64,000 nucleotides of DNA from Tistrella mobilis (lineage in GTDB: Bacteria; Pseudomonadota; Alphaproteobacteria; Tistrellales; Tistrellaceae), in contig NZ_JBBIAB010000010.1 in the NCBI RefSeq assembly GCF_039634785.1, forward strand, positions 1-64,000. The letters are read 5' to 3'. Every line of letters starts with the position of its first letter. Position 1 is the stretch's first letter. Position numbers and translations under genes: made by a program. The notes under the pieces are model-generated. The model was not told the DNA's origin. It saw only the letters and a program-made list of their open reading frames with translations, and made no database searches. This document shows positions 26,930 to 37,858 of this stretch, piece after piece.

Positions 26930-28630
26930 CTAGATTCGCACGACATGCACGTCGATCAAGGGCTTCTTGCCACGACGGGTCCTGAGCCGGCGACGCAGGG
27001 CCAGTCGGGCGACCTCGTGGATGCGCTCGTCCTTCAGCACCTCGTCGTCATCCAGCCCGTCGATCGCCTCGGCCAGATCCTCGACCAGATCGGCGGCCAG
27101 GCTGTCCTCGTCGTCATCGGGGTCGGAGACACCCGGCAGCGCCACCCGCGGATCCGCCTTCAACTCGCCATACTGGTCGACGACCACGGTGGCGAAGGCG
27201 GCCCCTTCGTAGAGCATGCGCTTGCGGGCGCGGATCACCTCGCCATCGGCGGGCAACACCTCGGTGCCGTCGGCGATCAGATAGCCGCTGGCGATCTTCG
27301 CGATCCGCCCCGGCGTCCCCGGTGCCAGGCGAACCAGCGCACCGTTTTCCACCGTCACCGCCTCGGGCACCTGCAGGCTGCGGGCCAGCGCGACATGCTC
27401 GATCAGATGGCGGGGTTCGCCATGCACCGGCACGGCGATGCGCGGCTTCACCCAGCGATACATCCGGGCCAGCTCGTCGCGGCCGCCATGGCCCGAGACA
27501 TGGATGTCGGCGTCACGCTCTGTGATCACCTCGGCGCCCTGACGGGCCAGCTGGTTCAGCAGCCGGCCGATCTTGCGCTCATTGCCGGGGATCTGGCGCG
27601 AGGACAGCAGAACGGTGTCGCCCTCGCGCAGATCCGCCGCCGGATGCTCGCCCCGGGCGATGCGGGCAAGCGCCGCATTGGGTTCCCCCTGGCAACCCGT
27701 CACCAGATAGAGCAGACGCTCGGCCGGCAGCCGGTCGGCCTCGCGATCGCTGGCAAGAAGATCGGCGATATCCAGATAGCCGGTCTCGGTCGCCGCCCGG
27801 ATCATCCGGTCGAGGCCGCGGCCCAGAACCACCACCTTGCGCCCGGCATCCGCCGCGGCCTTCACCACCGTCTCGACCCGGGCGATGTTGGACGCGAAGG
27901 TGGCCACGAAGACCTGCCCCTTGCGGCCCTTGACCAGATCGCCCAGCTTGGCGCGCACATCGGCTTCCGACCCCGCATCCGCTTCGCGGAATACATTGGT
28001 CGAATCGCAGACCATGGCGAGGACGCCTTCCTCGCCGATCTCGCGCAGCCGGTCTTCGTCGGTCACGTCGCCGACCAGCGGTTCGGGATCGATCTTCCAG
28101 TCGCCGGTATGCATCACCGTGCCGAAAGGCGTGCGGATCGCGATCGCATTCGGCTCGGGGATCGAATGGGTCAGCGACACGAATTCCATGTCGAACGGCC
28201 CCAGTTGCAGGCGGCCGCCGAGCGGAATTTCGGTGATGTCGAGTTCGCGCTCCGAAACGCCGGATTCCTTCAGCTTCGCGCGCACCACGGCGGCGGCAAA
28301 AGGCGTGGCGTAGATCGGCAGCCGCAGCCGCCGCCAGAGATAGGGAACCGCGCCCAGATGGTCCTCGTGGGCGTGGGTCAGCACGATTGCCGCGATCGCG
28401 TCGCGCCGGGCTTCGAGGAATGCGATGTCGGGCAGGACGACATCGACGCCGGGCAGCCGGTCATCGGCAAAGCCCAGGCCGAAATCGACCACAACCCAAC
28501 TGCCGCGGCAGCCATAGAGATTGAGATTCATCCCGATCTCATTGGCCCCGCCCAGCGGCAGAAACAGCAATTCCTCGCCCGGCTCGATCCTCACGGTCGG
28601 GGGTAGCGCGTCATCCTTCTGTCGTGTCAT
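26930..28630 (-). CDS. rnj: Ribonuclease J
   Basis: 566-residue metallo-beta-lactamase/beta-CASP RNase with 5'-3' exonuclease and endonuclease activity in RNA decay and rRNA maturation. The zinc site is [11 protein letters not shown] (86-91), where the family norm is HGHEDH. Further ligands are in HTGDWKID. The beta-CASP block contains SSRQIPGNE and SGHGGRDEL. Its ATG overlaps the coaX stop by 4 nt. It follows coaX and birA downstream of the nuo operon. Confidence 0.94.
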   Translation of the reverse strand: MTRQKDDALPPTVRIEPGEELLFLPLGGANEIGMNLNLYGCRGSWVVVDFGLGFADDRLPGVDVVLPDIAFLEARRDAIAAIVLTHAHEDHLGAVPYLWRRLRLPIYATPFAAAVVRAKLKESGVSERELDITEIPLGGRLQLGPFDMEFVSLTHSIPEPNAIAIRTPFGTVMHTGDWKIDPEPLVGDVTDEDRLREIGEEGVLAMVCDSTNVFREADAGSEADVRAKLGDLVKGRKGQVFVATFASNIARVETVVKAAADAGRKVVVLGRGLDRMIRAATETGYLDIADLLASDREADRLPAERLLYLVTGCQGEPNAALARIARGEHPAADLREGDTVLLSSRQIPGNERKIGRLLNQLARQGAEVITERDADIHVSGHGGRDELARMYRWVKPRIAVPVHGEPRHLIEHVALARSLQVPEAVTVENGALVRLAPGTPGRIAKIASGYLIADGTEVLPADGEVIRARKRMLYEGAAFATVVVDQYGELKADPRVALPGVSDPDDDEDSLAADLVEDLAEAIDGLDDDEVLKDERIHEVARLALRRRLRTRRGKKPLIDVHVVRI

Positions 28631-29406
28631 GCCTTCTCGGAAATGTTGAGCCGGTGGATCTCCAGCAGGCCGACCAGGGTGATATCCGGGTCGGCATGCT
28701 GGATCGCATCGGTCGCGTTGAAGAAGATGGGGGCGAGTCCGCCGGTGGCGATCACCGTCATCGGCTTGCCGTATTCATCGACGATCCGGCGTACCAGACC
28801 TTCGATCAGCCCGACATACCCCCAGAAGACGCCGGCCTGCATTGCCGGCACGGTATCCTTGCCGATGACCTTCTCCGTGCGTTCCACGGCGATTCTCGGC
28901 AGTTTCGCGGCGGCGCGGTGCAGCGCCTCCAGTGACAGGTTGATGCCCGGTGCGATCACGCCACCCTGATAGGAGCCGTCGGCGCCGACCACATCGAAGG
29001 TGGTCGCGGTGCCGAAGTCGATCACGATCAGGTCGCCGCCATAGATCTTGTGGGCGGCGATGGCGTTCACCAGGCGGTCGGCGCCCACTTCACGCGGGCG
29101 GTCCATATCGATCCGAAGCCCGAGATTGACCTCGGGGTCGCCGATCATCATCGGCTCGGAGCGAAAATACTTCAGGCACAGCTGCCGAAGCGAAAACTTG
29201 GTCTGCGGCACCACCGACGAGATGATCACCGCATGGACGTCGTCGACGGTCAGCCCCTCGAGCGCGAACAGCTGCAGCAGCCAGACGGCGTATTCATCCG
29301 CCGTGCGCCGGCCGTCGGTGCTCGCCCGCCATTGCCCGCGCCAGCCATCGCCGTCATGAACCGCAAACACCGTATTGGTGTTGCCGACATCGATGGTGAG
29401 CAGCAT
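28627..29406 (-). CDS. coaX: Type III pantothenate kinase
   Basis: 259-residue kinase phosphorylating pantothenate in the first step of coenzyme A synthesis. The ASKHA-fold phosphate loop DVGNTNT (residues 6-12), the substrate segment [11 protein letters not shown] and the second phosphate motif [11 protein letters not shown] are all present. It overlaps rnj by 4 nt and lies 28 nt after birA, placing two cofactor genes in the complex I transcript. Confidence 0.95.
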   Translation of the reverse strand: MLLTIDVGNTNTVFAVHDGDGWRGQWRASTDGRRTADEYAVWLLQLFALEGLTVDDVHAVIISSVVPQTKFSLRQLCLKYFRSEPMMIGDPEVNLGLRIDMDRPREVGADRLVNAIAAHKIYGGDLIVIDFGTATTFDVVGADGSYQGGVIAPGINLSLEALHRAAAKLPRIAVERTEKVIGKDTVPAMQAGVFWGYVGLIEGLVRRIVDEYGKPMTVIATGGLAPIFFNATDAIQHADPDITLVGLLEIHRLNISEKA

Positions 29407-29434
29407 GGGCGTGTTCCTTCCCGTCTCATCTCGT

Positions 29435-30247
29435 TCATGCGCCGCCCGTTACCGGCGGTTTCGCGAACACCACCTCGCCGGCCGCCAGCCGGCGGACACT
29501 GCCATCCGGCTGTGCGAGCAGCAGCGATCCGTCGTCATCCATGCCGTCGAACCGACCGGTCACCGGCGTTGCGCCATAGCGCACGGTCGCGGTCTGTCCG
29601 ATGCCATAGGCTGCCGCCAGCCAGTCTTCCCGGATGGCCGCCAGCCCGCCCCGCATCCAGGCCGAACGGCGGTTGAGGAAGGCAGGGCCGAACGCCTCGA
29701 CCAGATCCCGAACCATGAGATGGTGTGCGCCGGGCTGTTCCGCCAGCACGATCGGCGGAAACACCCCATCGGTCGGCCCCGGATGCACCCGGACATTGGC
29801 GCCGATCCCTGCGATCACATAGAGACCGCGGGCATCCTCGCCACTCTCCAGCAGCGTCCCGCTCAGCTTGCCGACGCCCCCCTCGCCCGCCAGCAGCAGG
29901 TCGTTGGGCCATTTCACCGCCGGACGGACGGTGGCCTCCGCCGGCAGGATCGCCCGAACCGCATCGGCCATCGCCAGGCCCGAGACGAGAGAAAACTGCG
30001 CCGCAAGTCCGATCGGGACCTGCGGGCGCAGCAGAAGGCTCATATACAGATTGCCGACCGGCGACAGCCATTGGCGGCCCTGGCGACCACGCCCCGAGGT
30101 CTGGCGGGACGCGATGACCAGGGTGCCGTCGGGTGCACCGGCCTCGGCCAGGCGGCGCGCTTCGAGGTTGGTGCTTTCCACCTCCTCCAGCGCCACCACC
30201 GTAAAGGCCGGCGGCAGCTCCGGCGCGCCGTCCGCGACCGCGGTCAC
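29435..30247 (-). CDS. birA: Biotin--[acetyl-CoA-carboxylase] ligase
   Basis: 270-residue biotin protein ligase that makes biotinyl-AMP and loads biotin on carboxylase carrier proteins. The catalytic loop [17 protein letters not shown] and the KWPNDLLL motif are intact. There is no N-terminal DNA-binding domain, so it is a class I enzyme and not a repressor. The start is a GTG at 30247 whose GTGA overlaps the nuoN stop, which indicates translational coupling to complex I. Confidence 0.94.
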   Translation of the reverse strand: MTAVADGAPELPPAFTVVALEEVESTNLEARRLAEAGAPDGTLVIASRQTSGRGRQGRQWLSPVGNLYMSLLLRPQVPIGLAAQFSLVSGLAMADAVRAILPAEATVRPAVKWPNDLLLAGEGGVGKLSGTLLESGEDARGLYVIAGIGANVRVHPGPTDGVFPPIVLAEQPGAHHLMVRDLVEAFGPAFLNRRSAWMRGGLAAIREDWLAAAYGIGQTATVRYGATPVTGRFDGMDDDGSLLLAQPDGSVRRLAAGEVVFAKPPVTGGA

Positions 30248-31689
30248 GGCATCAGCGCCGCAGCGGCCTGCCCGGCATAGTCGAGCAGCAGGCCCGGCCA
30301 GATGAAGTACAGCATCGTGAAGGCGAAGCTGACCCCCAGCGTCACGGTCAGGCCCGGGCTGACGCCACGGTCCAGCGCCTCGGCCGGCTCGTCGAAATAC
30401 ATCACCTTGACGACGCGCAGATAGTAGAAGGCGCTGACCACGCTCGACGCCACGCCAACCACCGCCAGAACGATGAACCCGGCATCGACCGCGGCGCGGA
30501 AGACGAACAGCTTACCGATGAAGCCCGCCAGCGGCGGAATGCCTGCCAGCGAGAACATCATCGCCCCCATCACGAAGGCGAGCACGGGCCGCGAACGCGA
30601 CAGGCCGGCGAGATCCGAGATCTCTTCGACCATCCGGCCCTGGCGGCGCATGACCAGCACGATCGAGAAGGTGCCGAGCGTCATGAACAGGTAGATCGCC
30701 ATATAGGCCGCGACGCCGCGGAAGCCGTCCGCCGTGCCGGCGGTGAGGCCGACCAGGGCATAGCCGACATGGCCGATCGAGCTGTAGGCGAGCAGGCGCT
30801 TGACGTTGGTCTGGCCGATGGCGGCGAAGGCCGCCAGAACCATCGAGGCGACCGAGATGAACCAGGTGATCTGCTGCCAGCTGTGGACGAGGCCACCGAA
30901 GGGCTCGGCCAGCACACGGATCAGCAGGCCCATCGCCGCGATCTTTGGCGCCATGGCGAAGAAGGCCGACACGCTGGTCGGCGCGCCTTCATAGACGTCG
31001 GGCGTCCACATGTGGAACGGCACCGCCGAGATCTTGAAGGCCAGGCCGACCAGGATGAAGACCAGACCGACCAGAACGCCGAGCGAGGGCTGGCCCTGCA
31101 GGCTCTGCGCAAGCGCCTCGAAGCTGGTCGAGCCGGCGAAGCCGTAGACCAGGCTGCAACCGTAGAGCAGCATGCCCGAGGACAGCGCGCCCAGGACGAA
31201 ATACTTCAGGCCCGCCTCGGTCGACCGCACGCTGTCGCGCTTGAAGGCGGCGAGCACGTAGAGCGCCAGGCTCTGCAGCTCCAGGCCCATATAGAGCGCG
31301 ATCAGGTCGTTCGACGAGATCATCATCATCATGCCGACCGTGGCGAGCACGATCAGCAGCGGATATTCGAAGCGCACCACGCCTTCGCGGGCGAGGTAGT
31401 CGCGGGCCATGACGAGAGAGAACATCGACGCGATCAGCACCAGCACCTTCATGAAGGCGCCGAAGCTGTCGGTCACGAACATGCCGTTGAAGGTCACGAC
31501 CCGCCCCTCGGGGCCGGTCACGATCAGAACGGCGGCGATTGCGAAGCCGATGCCGGCCAGCCAGGACAGCAGGCCGGTGGCCTTGTCCTTACCCGCAAAG
31601 ACGCCGACGACGACAAGGGCAAGGGCCAGCGCTGCGAGCCAGAGCTCGGGCAGCGCCGGGGCGAGATCGGGAAGAGGATAGGACGTCAT
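30244..31689 (-). CDS. nuoN: NADH-quinone oxidoreductase subunit N
   Basis: 481-residue antiporter-like membrane subunit of complex I with about 14 helices. The conserved proton-channel segment (YIGLELQSLALYVLAAFKRD-type, here GLELQSLALYVLAAFKRDS, with its Glu) and the Lys-containing helices KYFVLGALSSGM and LAFKISAVPFHMW are visible. It is the last nuo gene; its stop overlaps the birA start, and 21 nt separate it from nuoM. Confidence 0.96.
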   Translation of the reverse strand: MTSYPLPDLAPALPELWLAALALALVVVGVFAGKDKATGLLSWLAGIGFAIAAVLIVTGPEGRVVTFNGMFVTDSFGAFMKVLVLIASMFSLVMARDYLAREGVVRFEYPLLIVLATVGMMMMISSNDLIALYMGLELQSLALYVLAAFKRDSVRSTEAGLKYFVLGALSSGMLLYGCSLVYGFAGSTSFEALAQSLQGQPSLGVLVGLVFILVGLAFKISAVPFHMWTPDVYEGAPTSVSAFFAMAPKIAAMGLLIRVLAEPFGGLVHSWQQITWFISVASMVLAAFAAIGQTNVKRLLAYSSIGHVGYALVGLTAGTADGFRGVAAYMAIYLFMTLGTFSIVLVMRRQGRMVEEISDLAGLSRSRPVLAFVMGAMMFSLAGIPPLAGFIGKLFVFRAAVDAGFIVLAVVGVASSVVSAFYYLRVVKVMYFDEPAEALDRGVSPGLTVTLGVSFAFTMLYFIWPGLLLDYAGQAAAALMP

Positions 31690-31710
31690 CTTGTGCCTCG
31701 ATGCCTCTCG

Positions 31711-33237
31711 TCAGCGCTGCGCGAGCTGGTTCACGGTGTCGAGCACCATGGCGGCCTTCTCGACCTGAACCTGGGTCAGCAGGTTGGCGACCGAGGCGCG
31801 GATCGGCTCGAGGAAGGTCTCGGGATAGATGCCCATCCAGAGGGTGAGCACCACCAGCGGCGCGAAGGCCAGGACCTCACGACGGTTCATGTCGAGGATG
31901 CCCTTCAGATCCTCGCGGACCAGCTCGCCGAACACCACCCGACGGTAGAGCCACAGCATGTAGCAGGCGCCCAGGATCACGCCGGTTGCGGCGATGAAGG
32001 CGACCCAGGTATTGGCCTGGAAGGCGCCGACCAGCACCAGGAACTCGCCCACGAAGCCCGAGGTGCCGGGCAGGCCGATCGAGGCCATGGTGAAGAACAG
32101 GAAGATCAGCGCGTAACCGGGCATCCGGTTCACCAGGCCGCCATAGCGGTCGATGTCGCGGGTGTGCATGCGGTCGTAGACAACGCCCACGCAGAGGAAC
32201 AGCGCACCGGACACAAGCCCGTGGCTGAGCATCTGAATGATCGAGCCTTCGATGCCCTGGGTGTTGAAGGTGTAGATGCCGATGGTCACGAAGCCCATAT
32301 GGGCGACCGAGCTGTAGGCGATCAGCTTCTTCATGTCGCCCTGCACCAGGGCCACGAGCGAGGTGTAGACCACCGCCACCATCGACAGGCCGAAGATCAG
32401 CGGCGCGAAGTACTGGCTCGCATCCGGCAGCATCGGCAGGCTGAAGCGCAGGAAGCCGTAGCCGCCGACCTTCAGCAGGATGCCCGCCAGCAGAACCGAA
32501 CCGGCCGTCGGCGCCTCGACATGGGCGTCGGGCAGCCAGGTGTGCACCGGCCACATCGGCATCTTCACCGCGAACGAGGCGAACATCGCCAGCCACAGGA
32601 AGATCTGCGCCTCGCGGCCGAAGGGGGTGGCCATCAGCGTCGGGATGTCGGTGGTACCGGCCTGGAAGTACATGTAGAGCAGCGCCACCAGCATCAGCAC
32701 CGAGCCGAGCATGGTGTAGAGGAAGAACTTGAAGGACGCGTAGATCCGCCGCTTGCCGCCCCAGATGCCGATGATCAGGAACAGCGGGATCAGCATCGCC
32801 TCGAAGAAGAAGTAGAAGAGGACGAAGTCGAGCGCCACGAAGGAGCCGATGATCAGCGTTTCCATGGCCAGGAACGCGATCATGTATTCCTTCACCCGCT
32901 TGGTGATCGATTCCCAGCTCGCCAGCACGCAGATCGGGATCAGCAGGGTGGTGAGCAGGACGAACCAGAGCGAGATGCCGTCGATGCCGAGATGGTAGTC
33001 GATCCCGTAGCCCGGGAACCACTCCGCCTTCTCGACGAACTGGAAGGCAGCGGTCGAGCTGTCGAAGCCCGTCCACAGCAGCAGGGAGATCAGGAAGGTG
33101 ATGACGCTCGTCCACAGCGCGACGCTGCGGGCGTTGCGGGCCACGGTCGCCTCGTCACCACGGATCAGCAGGATGAACCCCGCGCCGATCAGCGGCAGGA
33201 AGACGACCGTTGAGAGAAGCGGCCAATCCGTCATCAC
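31711..33237 (-). CDS. nuoM: NADH-quinone oxidoreductase subunit M
   Basis: 508-residue antiporter-like subunit of complex I. Key segments are [19 protein letters not shown] with the channel Glu, [22 protein letters not shown] (split here: [13 protein letters not shown] then [10 protein letters not shown]), and [10 protein letters not shown]. The ATG overlaps the nuoL stop by 4 nt. It moves protons across the inner membrane as part of the distal arm. Confidence 0.96.
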   Translation of the reverse strand: MMTDWPLLSTVVFLPLIGAGFILLIRGDEATVARNARSVALWTSVITFLISLLLWTGFDSSTAAFQFVEKAEWFPGYGIDYHLGIDGISLWFVLLTTLLIPICVLASWESITKRVKEYMIAFLAMETLIIGSFVALDFVLFYFFFEAMLIPLFLIIGIWGGKRRIYASFKFFLYTMLGSVLMLVALLYMYFQAGTTDIPTLMATPFGREAQIFLWLAMFASFAVKMPMWPVHTWLPDAHVEAPTAGSVLLAGILLKVGGYGFLRFSLPMLPDASQYFAPLIFGLSMVAVVYTSLVALVQGDMKKLIAYSSVAHMGFVTIGIYTFNTQGIEGSIIQMLSHGLVSGALFLCVGVVYDRMHTRDIDRYGGLVNRMPGYALIFLFFTMASIGLPGTSGFVGEFLVLVGAFQANTWVAFIAATGVILGACYMLWLYRRVVFGELVREDLKGILDMNRREVLAFAPLVVLTLWMGIYPETFLEPIRASVANLLTQVQVEKAAMVLDTVNQLAQR

Positions 33238-35165
33238 CAGCCGGCCTCCAGACCGAAGAAGAAGTAGGACACGATCAGCGCGAGACCGATGAGCATGGCA
33301 AAGGCGTAGTGGTAGACGTAGCCGGACTGCATGCGGCCGGCACGCCGTGCCAGATCGACCGACACCGCGGCGATGCCGTCGGGGCCGAGGCCGTCGATGA
33401 TCTTGCGATCACCGGCCTGCCAGAGCACACGACCGATCCAGAGCGACGGACGCACGAAGATCGCATCGTAGAGCTCGTCGAAATACCACTTGTTGAGCAG
33501 GAACTTGTGCAGACCCGAGAAGTCGCGGGCGATCTTGCCCGGCAGGTCGGGACGGCGGATGTAGAGGAACCAGGCCAGCGCGATGCCGCCCACGCTCATC
33601 ACCAGCGGCAGCAGCTTCACCCAGCCGGGCACATGATGCGCCTCTTCCAGGATGTTGTGCTCACCCAGCATGGTGATGGCACCGTTCCAGAAGTGCAGCT
33701 CCGGATCCACCATCGGCAGGCCGATATAGCCGGCGACGATCGCGCCCACCGCCAGCGGGAACAACGGCGCGGTCATGACCAGCGGGCTTTCATGGACGTG
33801 ATCCATGGTGTGCTTGTCGGCACGCGGCTTGCCATGGAAGGTCATGAACAGCAGGCGCCAGCTGTAGAAGGCGGTCATGAACGCCGCGGCGATGCCGAGC
33901 CAGAAGGCATAGGCGCCGACGCCGGTATGGGCTGCATAGGCGGTCTCGAGGATCATGTCCTTCGAGAAGAAGCCGGCGAAGGGCGGCAGACCGGCAAGCG
34001 CCAGAGAGCCGATCCACATGAAGGTGTAGGTGACCGGGATGAGCTTCCAGATGCCGCCCATCTTGCGCATGTCCTGTTCATCGGACATCGCGTGGATGAC
34101 CGAGCCGGCCCCCAGGAAGAGCAGCGCCTTGAAGAAGGCATGGGTCATCAGGTGGAAGATCGCCGCCGGATAGGCACCGACACCCGCCGCGAAGAACATG
34201 TAGCCGAGCTGCGAGCAGGTCGAATAGGCGATGACCCGCTTGATGTCGGTCTGGGTGAGGCCGACGGTCGCCGCGAAGAAGGCGGTCGAGGCGCCGATCA
34301 CCGTGATCATGTCGCTGGTGAAGCTGGTGAGTTCGAAGACCGGCGACAGGCGCGCGACCATGAACACGCCCGCGGTCACCATGGTGGCGGCATGGATGAG
34401 GGCCGAGACCGGGGTCGGGCCTTCCATCGCATCCGGCAGCCAGGTGTGCAGGCCGAGCTGCGCCGACTTGCCCATCGCGCCGATGAACAGCAGCACCGCG
34501 ATGACTTCGATCGTCGGCAGGGTCATGCCGAGGAAGTCGATATTGGTGCCGGCCACCGTGCCGAGATCGGCGAAGATCGCATCGAAGCCGACCGAGCCGG
34601 TCACGAAGAACAGCGCGAAGATGCCGAGCGAGAAGCCGAAGTCGCCGACGCGGTTGACCACGAAGGCCTTCATCGCCGCCTTGTTCGCCGAGGGCCGCTT
34701 GTACCAGAAGCCGATCAGCAGATACGAGGCCAGACCGACGCCTTCCCAGCCGAAGAACATCTGGACCAGGTTGTCGGCGGTCACCAGCGTCAGCATCGCA
34801 AAGGTGAACAGCGACAGATAGGCCATGAAGCGCGGCTTGTGGGGATCATGGCTCATATACCCGATCGAGTAGATATGAACCATGAACGAGACGCCGTTGA
34901 CCACGATCAGCATGACGGCGGTCAGCGAGTCGATCCGGAGCGCCCAGGAGAAGGCGAGTTCGCCCGACCGGATCCAGGTGAAGAGGTTGACGGTGGTCGC
35001 GTTGCCGCCCACGGCGACATCGAAGAAGGCGACGACGGAGAGCAGCGCGGCCAGGCCGACGGCGCCGGTGGTCACGAGCTGCGACCCCCGATCGCCGATC
35101 ACACGGCCGAAGAAGCCGGCGACGATCGCCGCCGCGAGCGGAAGCAGGATCAGTGCGACGTACAT
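33234..35165 (-). CDS. nuoL: NADH-quinone oxidoreductase subunit L
   Basis: 643-residue largest antiporter-like subunit. The characteristic segments [37 protein letters not shown] and [13 protein letters not shown] carry the conserved Glu, Lys and His of the proton channel. The C-terminal part contains the long lateral helix region expected for NuoL. It overlaps nuoM by 4 nt and lies 7 nt after nuoK. Confidence 0.97.
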   Translation of the reverse strand: MYVALILLPLAAAIVAGFFGRVIGDRGSQLVTTGAVGLAALLSVVAFFDVAVGGNATTVNLFTWIRSGELAFSWALRIDSLTAVMLIVVNGVSFMVHIYSIGYMSHDPHKPRFMAYLSLFTFAMLTLVTADNLVQMFFGWEGVGLASYLLIGFWYKRPSANKAAMKAFVVNRVGDFGFSLGIFALFFVTGSVGFDAIFADLGTVAGTNIDFLGMTLPTIEVIAVLLFIGAMGKSAQLGLHTWLPDAMEGPTPVSALIHAATMVTAGVFMVARLSPVFELTSFTSDMITVIGASTAFFAATVGLTQTDIKRVIAYSTCSQLGYMFFAAGVGAYPAAIFHLMTHAFFKALLFLGAGSVIHAMSDEQDMRKMGGIWKLIPVTYTFMWIGSLALAGLPPFAGFFSKDMILETAYAAHTGVGAYAFWLGIAAAFMTAFYSWRLLFMTFHGKPRADKHTMDHVHESPLVMTAPLFPLAVGAIVAGYIGLPMVDPELHFWNGAITMLGEHNILEEAHHVPGWVKLLPLVMSVGGIALAWFLYIRRPDLPGKIARDFSGLHKFLLNKWYFDELYDAIFVRPSLWIGRVLWQAGDRKIIDGLGPDGIAAVSVDLARRAGRMQSGYVYHYAFAMLIGLALIVSYFFFGLEAGW

Positions 35166-35172
35166 CGCGGCC

Positions 35173-35481
35173 TCAGCCCTTCATCAGGTTGATGTCCTCG
35201 ACCTCGATCGAGCCGCGGTTACGGAAGTAGACCACGAGCACGGCGAGGCCGATCGCTGCTTCGGCCGCAGCGACGGTAAGGACGAACATCGCGAAAACCT
35301 GCCCCACCAGATCCTGGAGCTGGGTCGAGAAAGCGACGAAGTTGATGTTGACCGCAAGCAGCATCAGTTCGATCGACATCAGGATCGTGATGACGTTCTT
35401 GCGGTTCAGGAAGATCCCGAAGATCCCGAGGGTGAACAGGATCGCGGCCAGGACCAGATAATGCTCGACGCCGATGCTCAT
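35173..35481 (-). CDS. nuoK: NADH-quinone oxidoreductase subunit K
   Basis: 102-residue membrane subunit with three helices and the two conserved buried glutamates (in [10 protein letters not shown] and [10 protein letters not shown]). It belongs to the E-channel next to NuoJ. It shares one base with the nuoJ stop. Confidence 0.97.
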   Translation of the reverse strand: MSIGVEHYLVLAAILFTLGIFGIFLNRKNVITILMSIELMLLAVNINFVAFSTQLQDLVGQVFAMFVLTVAAAEAAIGLAVLVVYFRNRGSIEVEDINLMKG

Positions 35482-36095
35482 CAGATGCCCTTACCCGTTG
35501 GGACCTTCTTGATCTCGACCGACTCCTCGATCGTCCGCGCACTCTGCTTGGCAGGGTCCTGACGGACGACGCCGGGACGGGTGCGCAGGGTCAGGACGAT
35601 CGCACCGATCATCGCAACCAGCAGCACGAGGCCGGCAGCCTGGAAGAGATAGACGTACTTGGTGTAGACGAGCTGCCCCAGCGCCTCGACGTTCGAGACG
35701 CCCTCGGGCACGCCGACCGGTGCGGCAAAGAGCGGCTGGGCCGTATCGGACAGGCCGTAGCTGCCGCCGATGAGCACCAGTTCCGCCGCCAGCACCAGCC
35801 CGATCAGCGCGCCGACCGGCAGATATCGCTGAAAGCCTTCGCGGAGCTGGACGAAGTTGATGTCCAGCATCATCACCACGAAGAGGAAGAGCACCGCCAC
35901 GGCGCCGACATAGACGACGACCAGGATCATCGCCAGGAATTCGGCACCCAGCAGCACGAACAGGCCGGCCGAGTTGAAGAAGGCCAGAATGAGGAACAAC
36001 ACCGAGTGAACCGGGTTTCGGGCGGTGATCACCATCACGCCCGATGCCACCGTCACCGCGGCGAAGAGGTAGAAGGCCAGCGCCTGAAGAACCAT
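35481..36095 (-). CDS. nuoJ: NADH-quinone oxidoreductase subunit J
   Basis: 204-residue subunit with five membrane helices. The segment [29 protein letters not shown] is typical for NuoJ helix 2-3 (it includes the pi-bulge YVGAVAVLF). A hydrophilic C-terminal tail of about 40 residues extends past the last helix. A GC-rich hairpin lies in the gap to nuoI. Confidence 0.95.
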   Translation of the reverse strand: MVLQALAFYLFAAVTVASGVMVITARNPVHSVLFLILAFFNSAGLFVLLGAEFLAMILVVVYVGAVAVLFLFVVMMLDINFVQLREGFQRYLPVGALIGLVLAAELVLIGGSYGLSDTAQPLFAAPVGVPEGVSNVEALGQLVYTKYVYLFQAAGLVLLVAMIGAIVLTLRTRPGVVRQDPAKQSARTIEESVEIKKVPTGKGI

Positions 36096-36167
36096 TCTCC
36101 GCCCTCGTCCGATCTCGTTTCTTGTCGCATGGCACCCGCTGCGGCGGCGGGTCCCTTCAAACCGTCC

Positions 36168-36190
36168 GCCGGCCCCTCATCGGGGCCGGC
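36168..36190 (-). other. Intercistronic hairpin between nuoI and nuoJ
   Basis: GCCGGCCCC (36168-36176) and GGGGCCGGC (36182-36190) form a perfect 9-bp stem with a 5-nt loop. No T-tract follows, so it is more likely an mRNA stabiliser or processing site than a terminator. Confidence 0.6.
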
Positions 36191-36202
36191 GATCTCTTAC
36201 CG

Positions 36203-36691
36203 TCAACGGTAGGGGGCAACGTCGGCCAGGTTGGCCGCGATCTCCCGTTCCCACCGGTCGCCGTTCGCGAGGAGCCTGGCCTTGTCGTAGAACAGTTCCT
36301 CGCGCGTCTCGGTCGCGAACTCGAAGTTCGGACCTTCGACGATTGCATCCACCGGGCACGCCTCCTGGCAGAAGCCGCAATAGATGCACTTGGTCATGTC
36401 GATGTCGTAGCGGGTCGTGCGCCGGCTGCCGTCGGCGCGGGGTTCCGCCTCGATCGTGATCGCCAGAGCCGGGCAGATCGCCTCGCACAGCTTGCACGCG
36501 ATGCAGCGCTCTTCGCCGTTGGGATACCGGCGCAGCGCATGTTCGCCGCGGAAGCGGGGGCTGATCGGGCCCTTCTCATAGGGGTAGTTCAGCGTCACCT
36601 TCGGCTTGAAGAAGTAGCGCAACGTCAGCGCCATGCCCTTCACGATCTCGGTGAGCAGGAATGCGCGTGCGGTCTGGCCGATGGATGCCAT
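36203..36691 (-). CDS. nuoI: NADH-quinone oxidoreductase subunit I
   Basis: 162-residue peripheral subunit with two [4Fe-4S] clusters (N6a and N6b). The ligand motifs [12 protein letters not shown] and [12 protein letters not shown] are intact, followed by the family end [20 protein letters not shown]. It passes electrons from NuoG toward NuoB. It is separated from nuoH by about 150 nt containing two strong hairpins. Confidence 0.97.
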   Translation of the reverse strand: MASIGQTARAFLLTEIVKGMALTLRYFFKPKVTLNYPYEKGPISPRFRGEHALRRYPNGEERCIACKLCEAICPALAITIEAEPRADGSRRTTRYDIDMTKCIYCGFCQEACPVDAIVEGPNFEFATETREELFYDKARLLANGDRWEREIAANLADVAPYR

Positions 36692-36761
36692 CTCAACCTC
36701 TCCTCCCCCGTCCGGGACGGTCCGGCATGGGCCGGCCCGGATGGCGGGCTTACCTTACTCC

Positions 36762-36829
36762 GGGAAGCGCGCTTGGCAAGCACGCTTCCCCGCATTCTGG
36801 GTCCCCTGCCCGGCTTTTGCCCGGGCAGG
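36762..36829 (-). other. Tandem intercistronic hairpins between nuoH and nuoI
   Basis: Two consecutive stems occur in the 153-nt gap. The first is 36762-36774 with 36778-36790, an 8+4 bp stem with one mismatch and a 3-nt loop. The second is 36805-36813 with 36821-36829, a perfect 9-bp stem with a 7-nt loop. Neither has a T-tract. They may set relative transcript stability in the nuo operon. Confidence 0.6.
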
Positions 36830-36844
36830 CTGCCTGACGGGGGC

Positions 36845-37858
36845 TTACTGCCCGGGCAGCCAGCCGAAACCGACCAGCACACCGGCAGTGAGCACCACCC
36901 ACAGCAGCGAGAACGGCAGGAAGACCTTCCAGCCCAGACGCATCAGCTGGTCGTAGCGGTAGCGCGGGAACGTGCCACGGATCCAGATGAAGGTGAACAG
37001 CAGCAGGAAGATCTTGATCAGGAACCACACCACGCCCGGAATCCAGTTCAGCGGCGCGATGTCGAACGGGGGCAGCCAGCCGCCGAGGAACAGGATGGTG
37101 GTCATCCCGCTCATCAGGATCATGTTGGCATACTCGCCCAGGAAGAAGAGCGCGAAGGGCATCGAGGAATACTCGACGTTATAGCCCGACACGAGCTCCG
37201 CTTCCGCCTCCGGAAGGTCGAAGGGCAGACGGTTGGTTTCGGCCAGCGCCGAAATGAAGAAGACCACGAACATCGGGAAGAGCGGGATGGCGAACCACAC
37301 CGTCTCCTGCGCCCGCACGATCTCCGACAGGTTCAGCGACCCGACGCACAGCAGCACCGTGATGATCACGAGGCCGATCGAGACCTCGTAAGACACCATC
37401 TGTGCCGCCGAGCGCAGCGCACCGAGGAAGGCGTAGCGCGAGTTCGACGCCCAGCCCGCGACGATGATGCCGTAGACGCCGAGCGACGAGATCGCGAACA
37501 GGTAGAGCACGCCGACATTGATGTCGGAGAGCACCCAGCCGTCGTCGAAGGGGATCACCGCCCAGGCGACAAGGCTGAGGATCAGGGTCAGCATCGGCGC
37601 GAACAGGAACAGGAACCGGTTCGAGCGCGAGGGGATGATGGTTTCCTTGGTCAGCAGCTTCAGCGCGTCGGCGAAAGGCTGAAGCATGCCGAAGGGGCCG
37701 ACCACGTTCGGACCGCGGCGCATCTGGATGTAGCCGATCACCCGGCGTTCCATCAGCGTCAGATAGGCGACCGCGATCAGCAGCGGCAGCACGATGGCCA
37801 GGATCTGGGCGACGATGATCACCCCGGGCCAGACATATCCGGAAAAGAACTCAGCCAT
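36845..37858 (-). CDS. nuoH: NADH-quinone oxidoreductase subunit H
   Basis: 337-residue membrane subunit that forms the quinone-site entrance together with NuoB and NuoD. Family segments [27 protein letters not shown]-like [12 protein letters not shown] and [18 protein letters not shown] are present. The ATG at 37858 overlaps the nuoG stop by 8 nt and gives the family start [12 protein letters not shown]; upstream codons belong to nuoG. Confidence 0.97.
   Translation of the reverse strand: MAEFFSGYVWPGVIIVAQILAIVLPLLIAVAYLTLMERRVIGYIQMRRGPNVVGPFGMLQPFADALKLLTKETIIPSRSNRFLFLFAPMLTLILSLVAWAVIPFDDGWVLSDINVGVLYLFAISSLGVYGIIVAGWASNSRYAFLGALRSAAQMVSYEVSIGLVIITVLLCVGSLNLSEIVRAQETVWFAIPLFPMFVVFFISALAETNRLPFDLPEAEAELVSGYNVEYSSMPFALFFLGEYANMILMSGMTTILFLGGWLPPFDIAPLNWIPGVVWFLIKIFLLLFTFIWIRGTFPRYRYDQLMRLGWKVFLPFSLLWVVLTAGVLVGFGWLPGQ

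Noticed and set aside
30769-35192. Very long open frames (over 600 codons) on the plus strand opposite nuoN, nuoM and nuoL
   Set aside because: They are antisense to clear complex I genes, rich in Arg, His, Gln, Glu and Asp, and have no family motifs. They arise from high GC at third codon positions.
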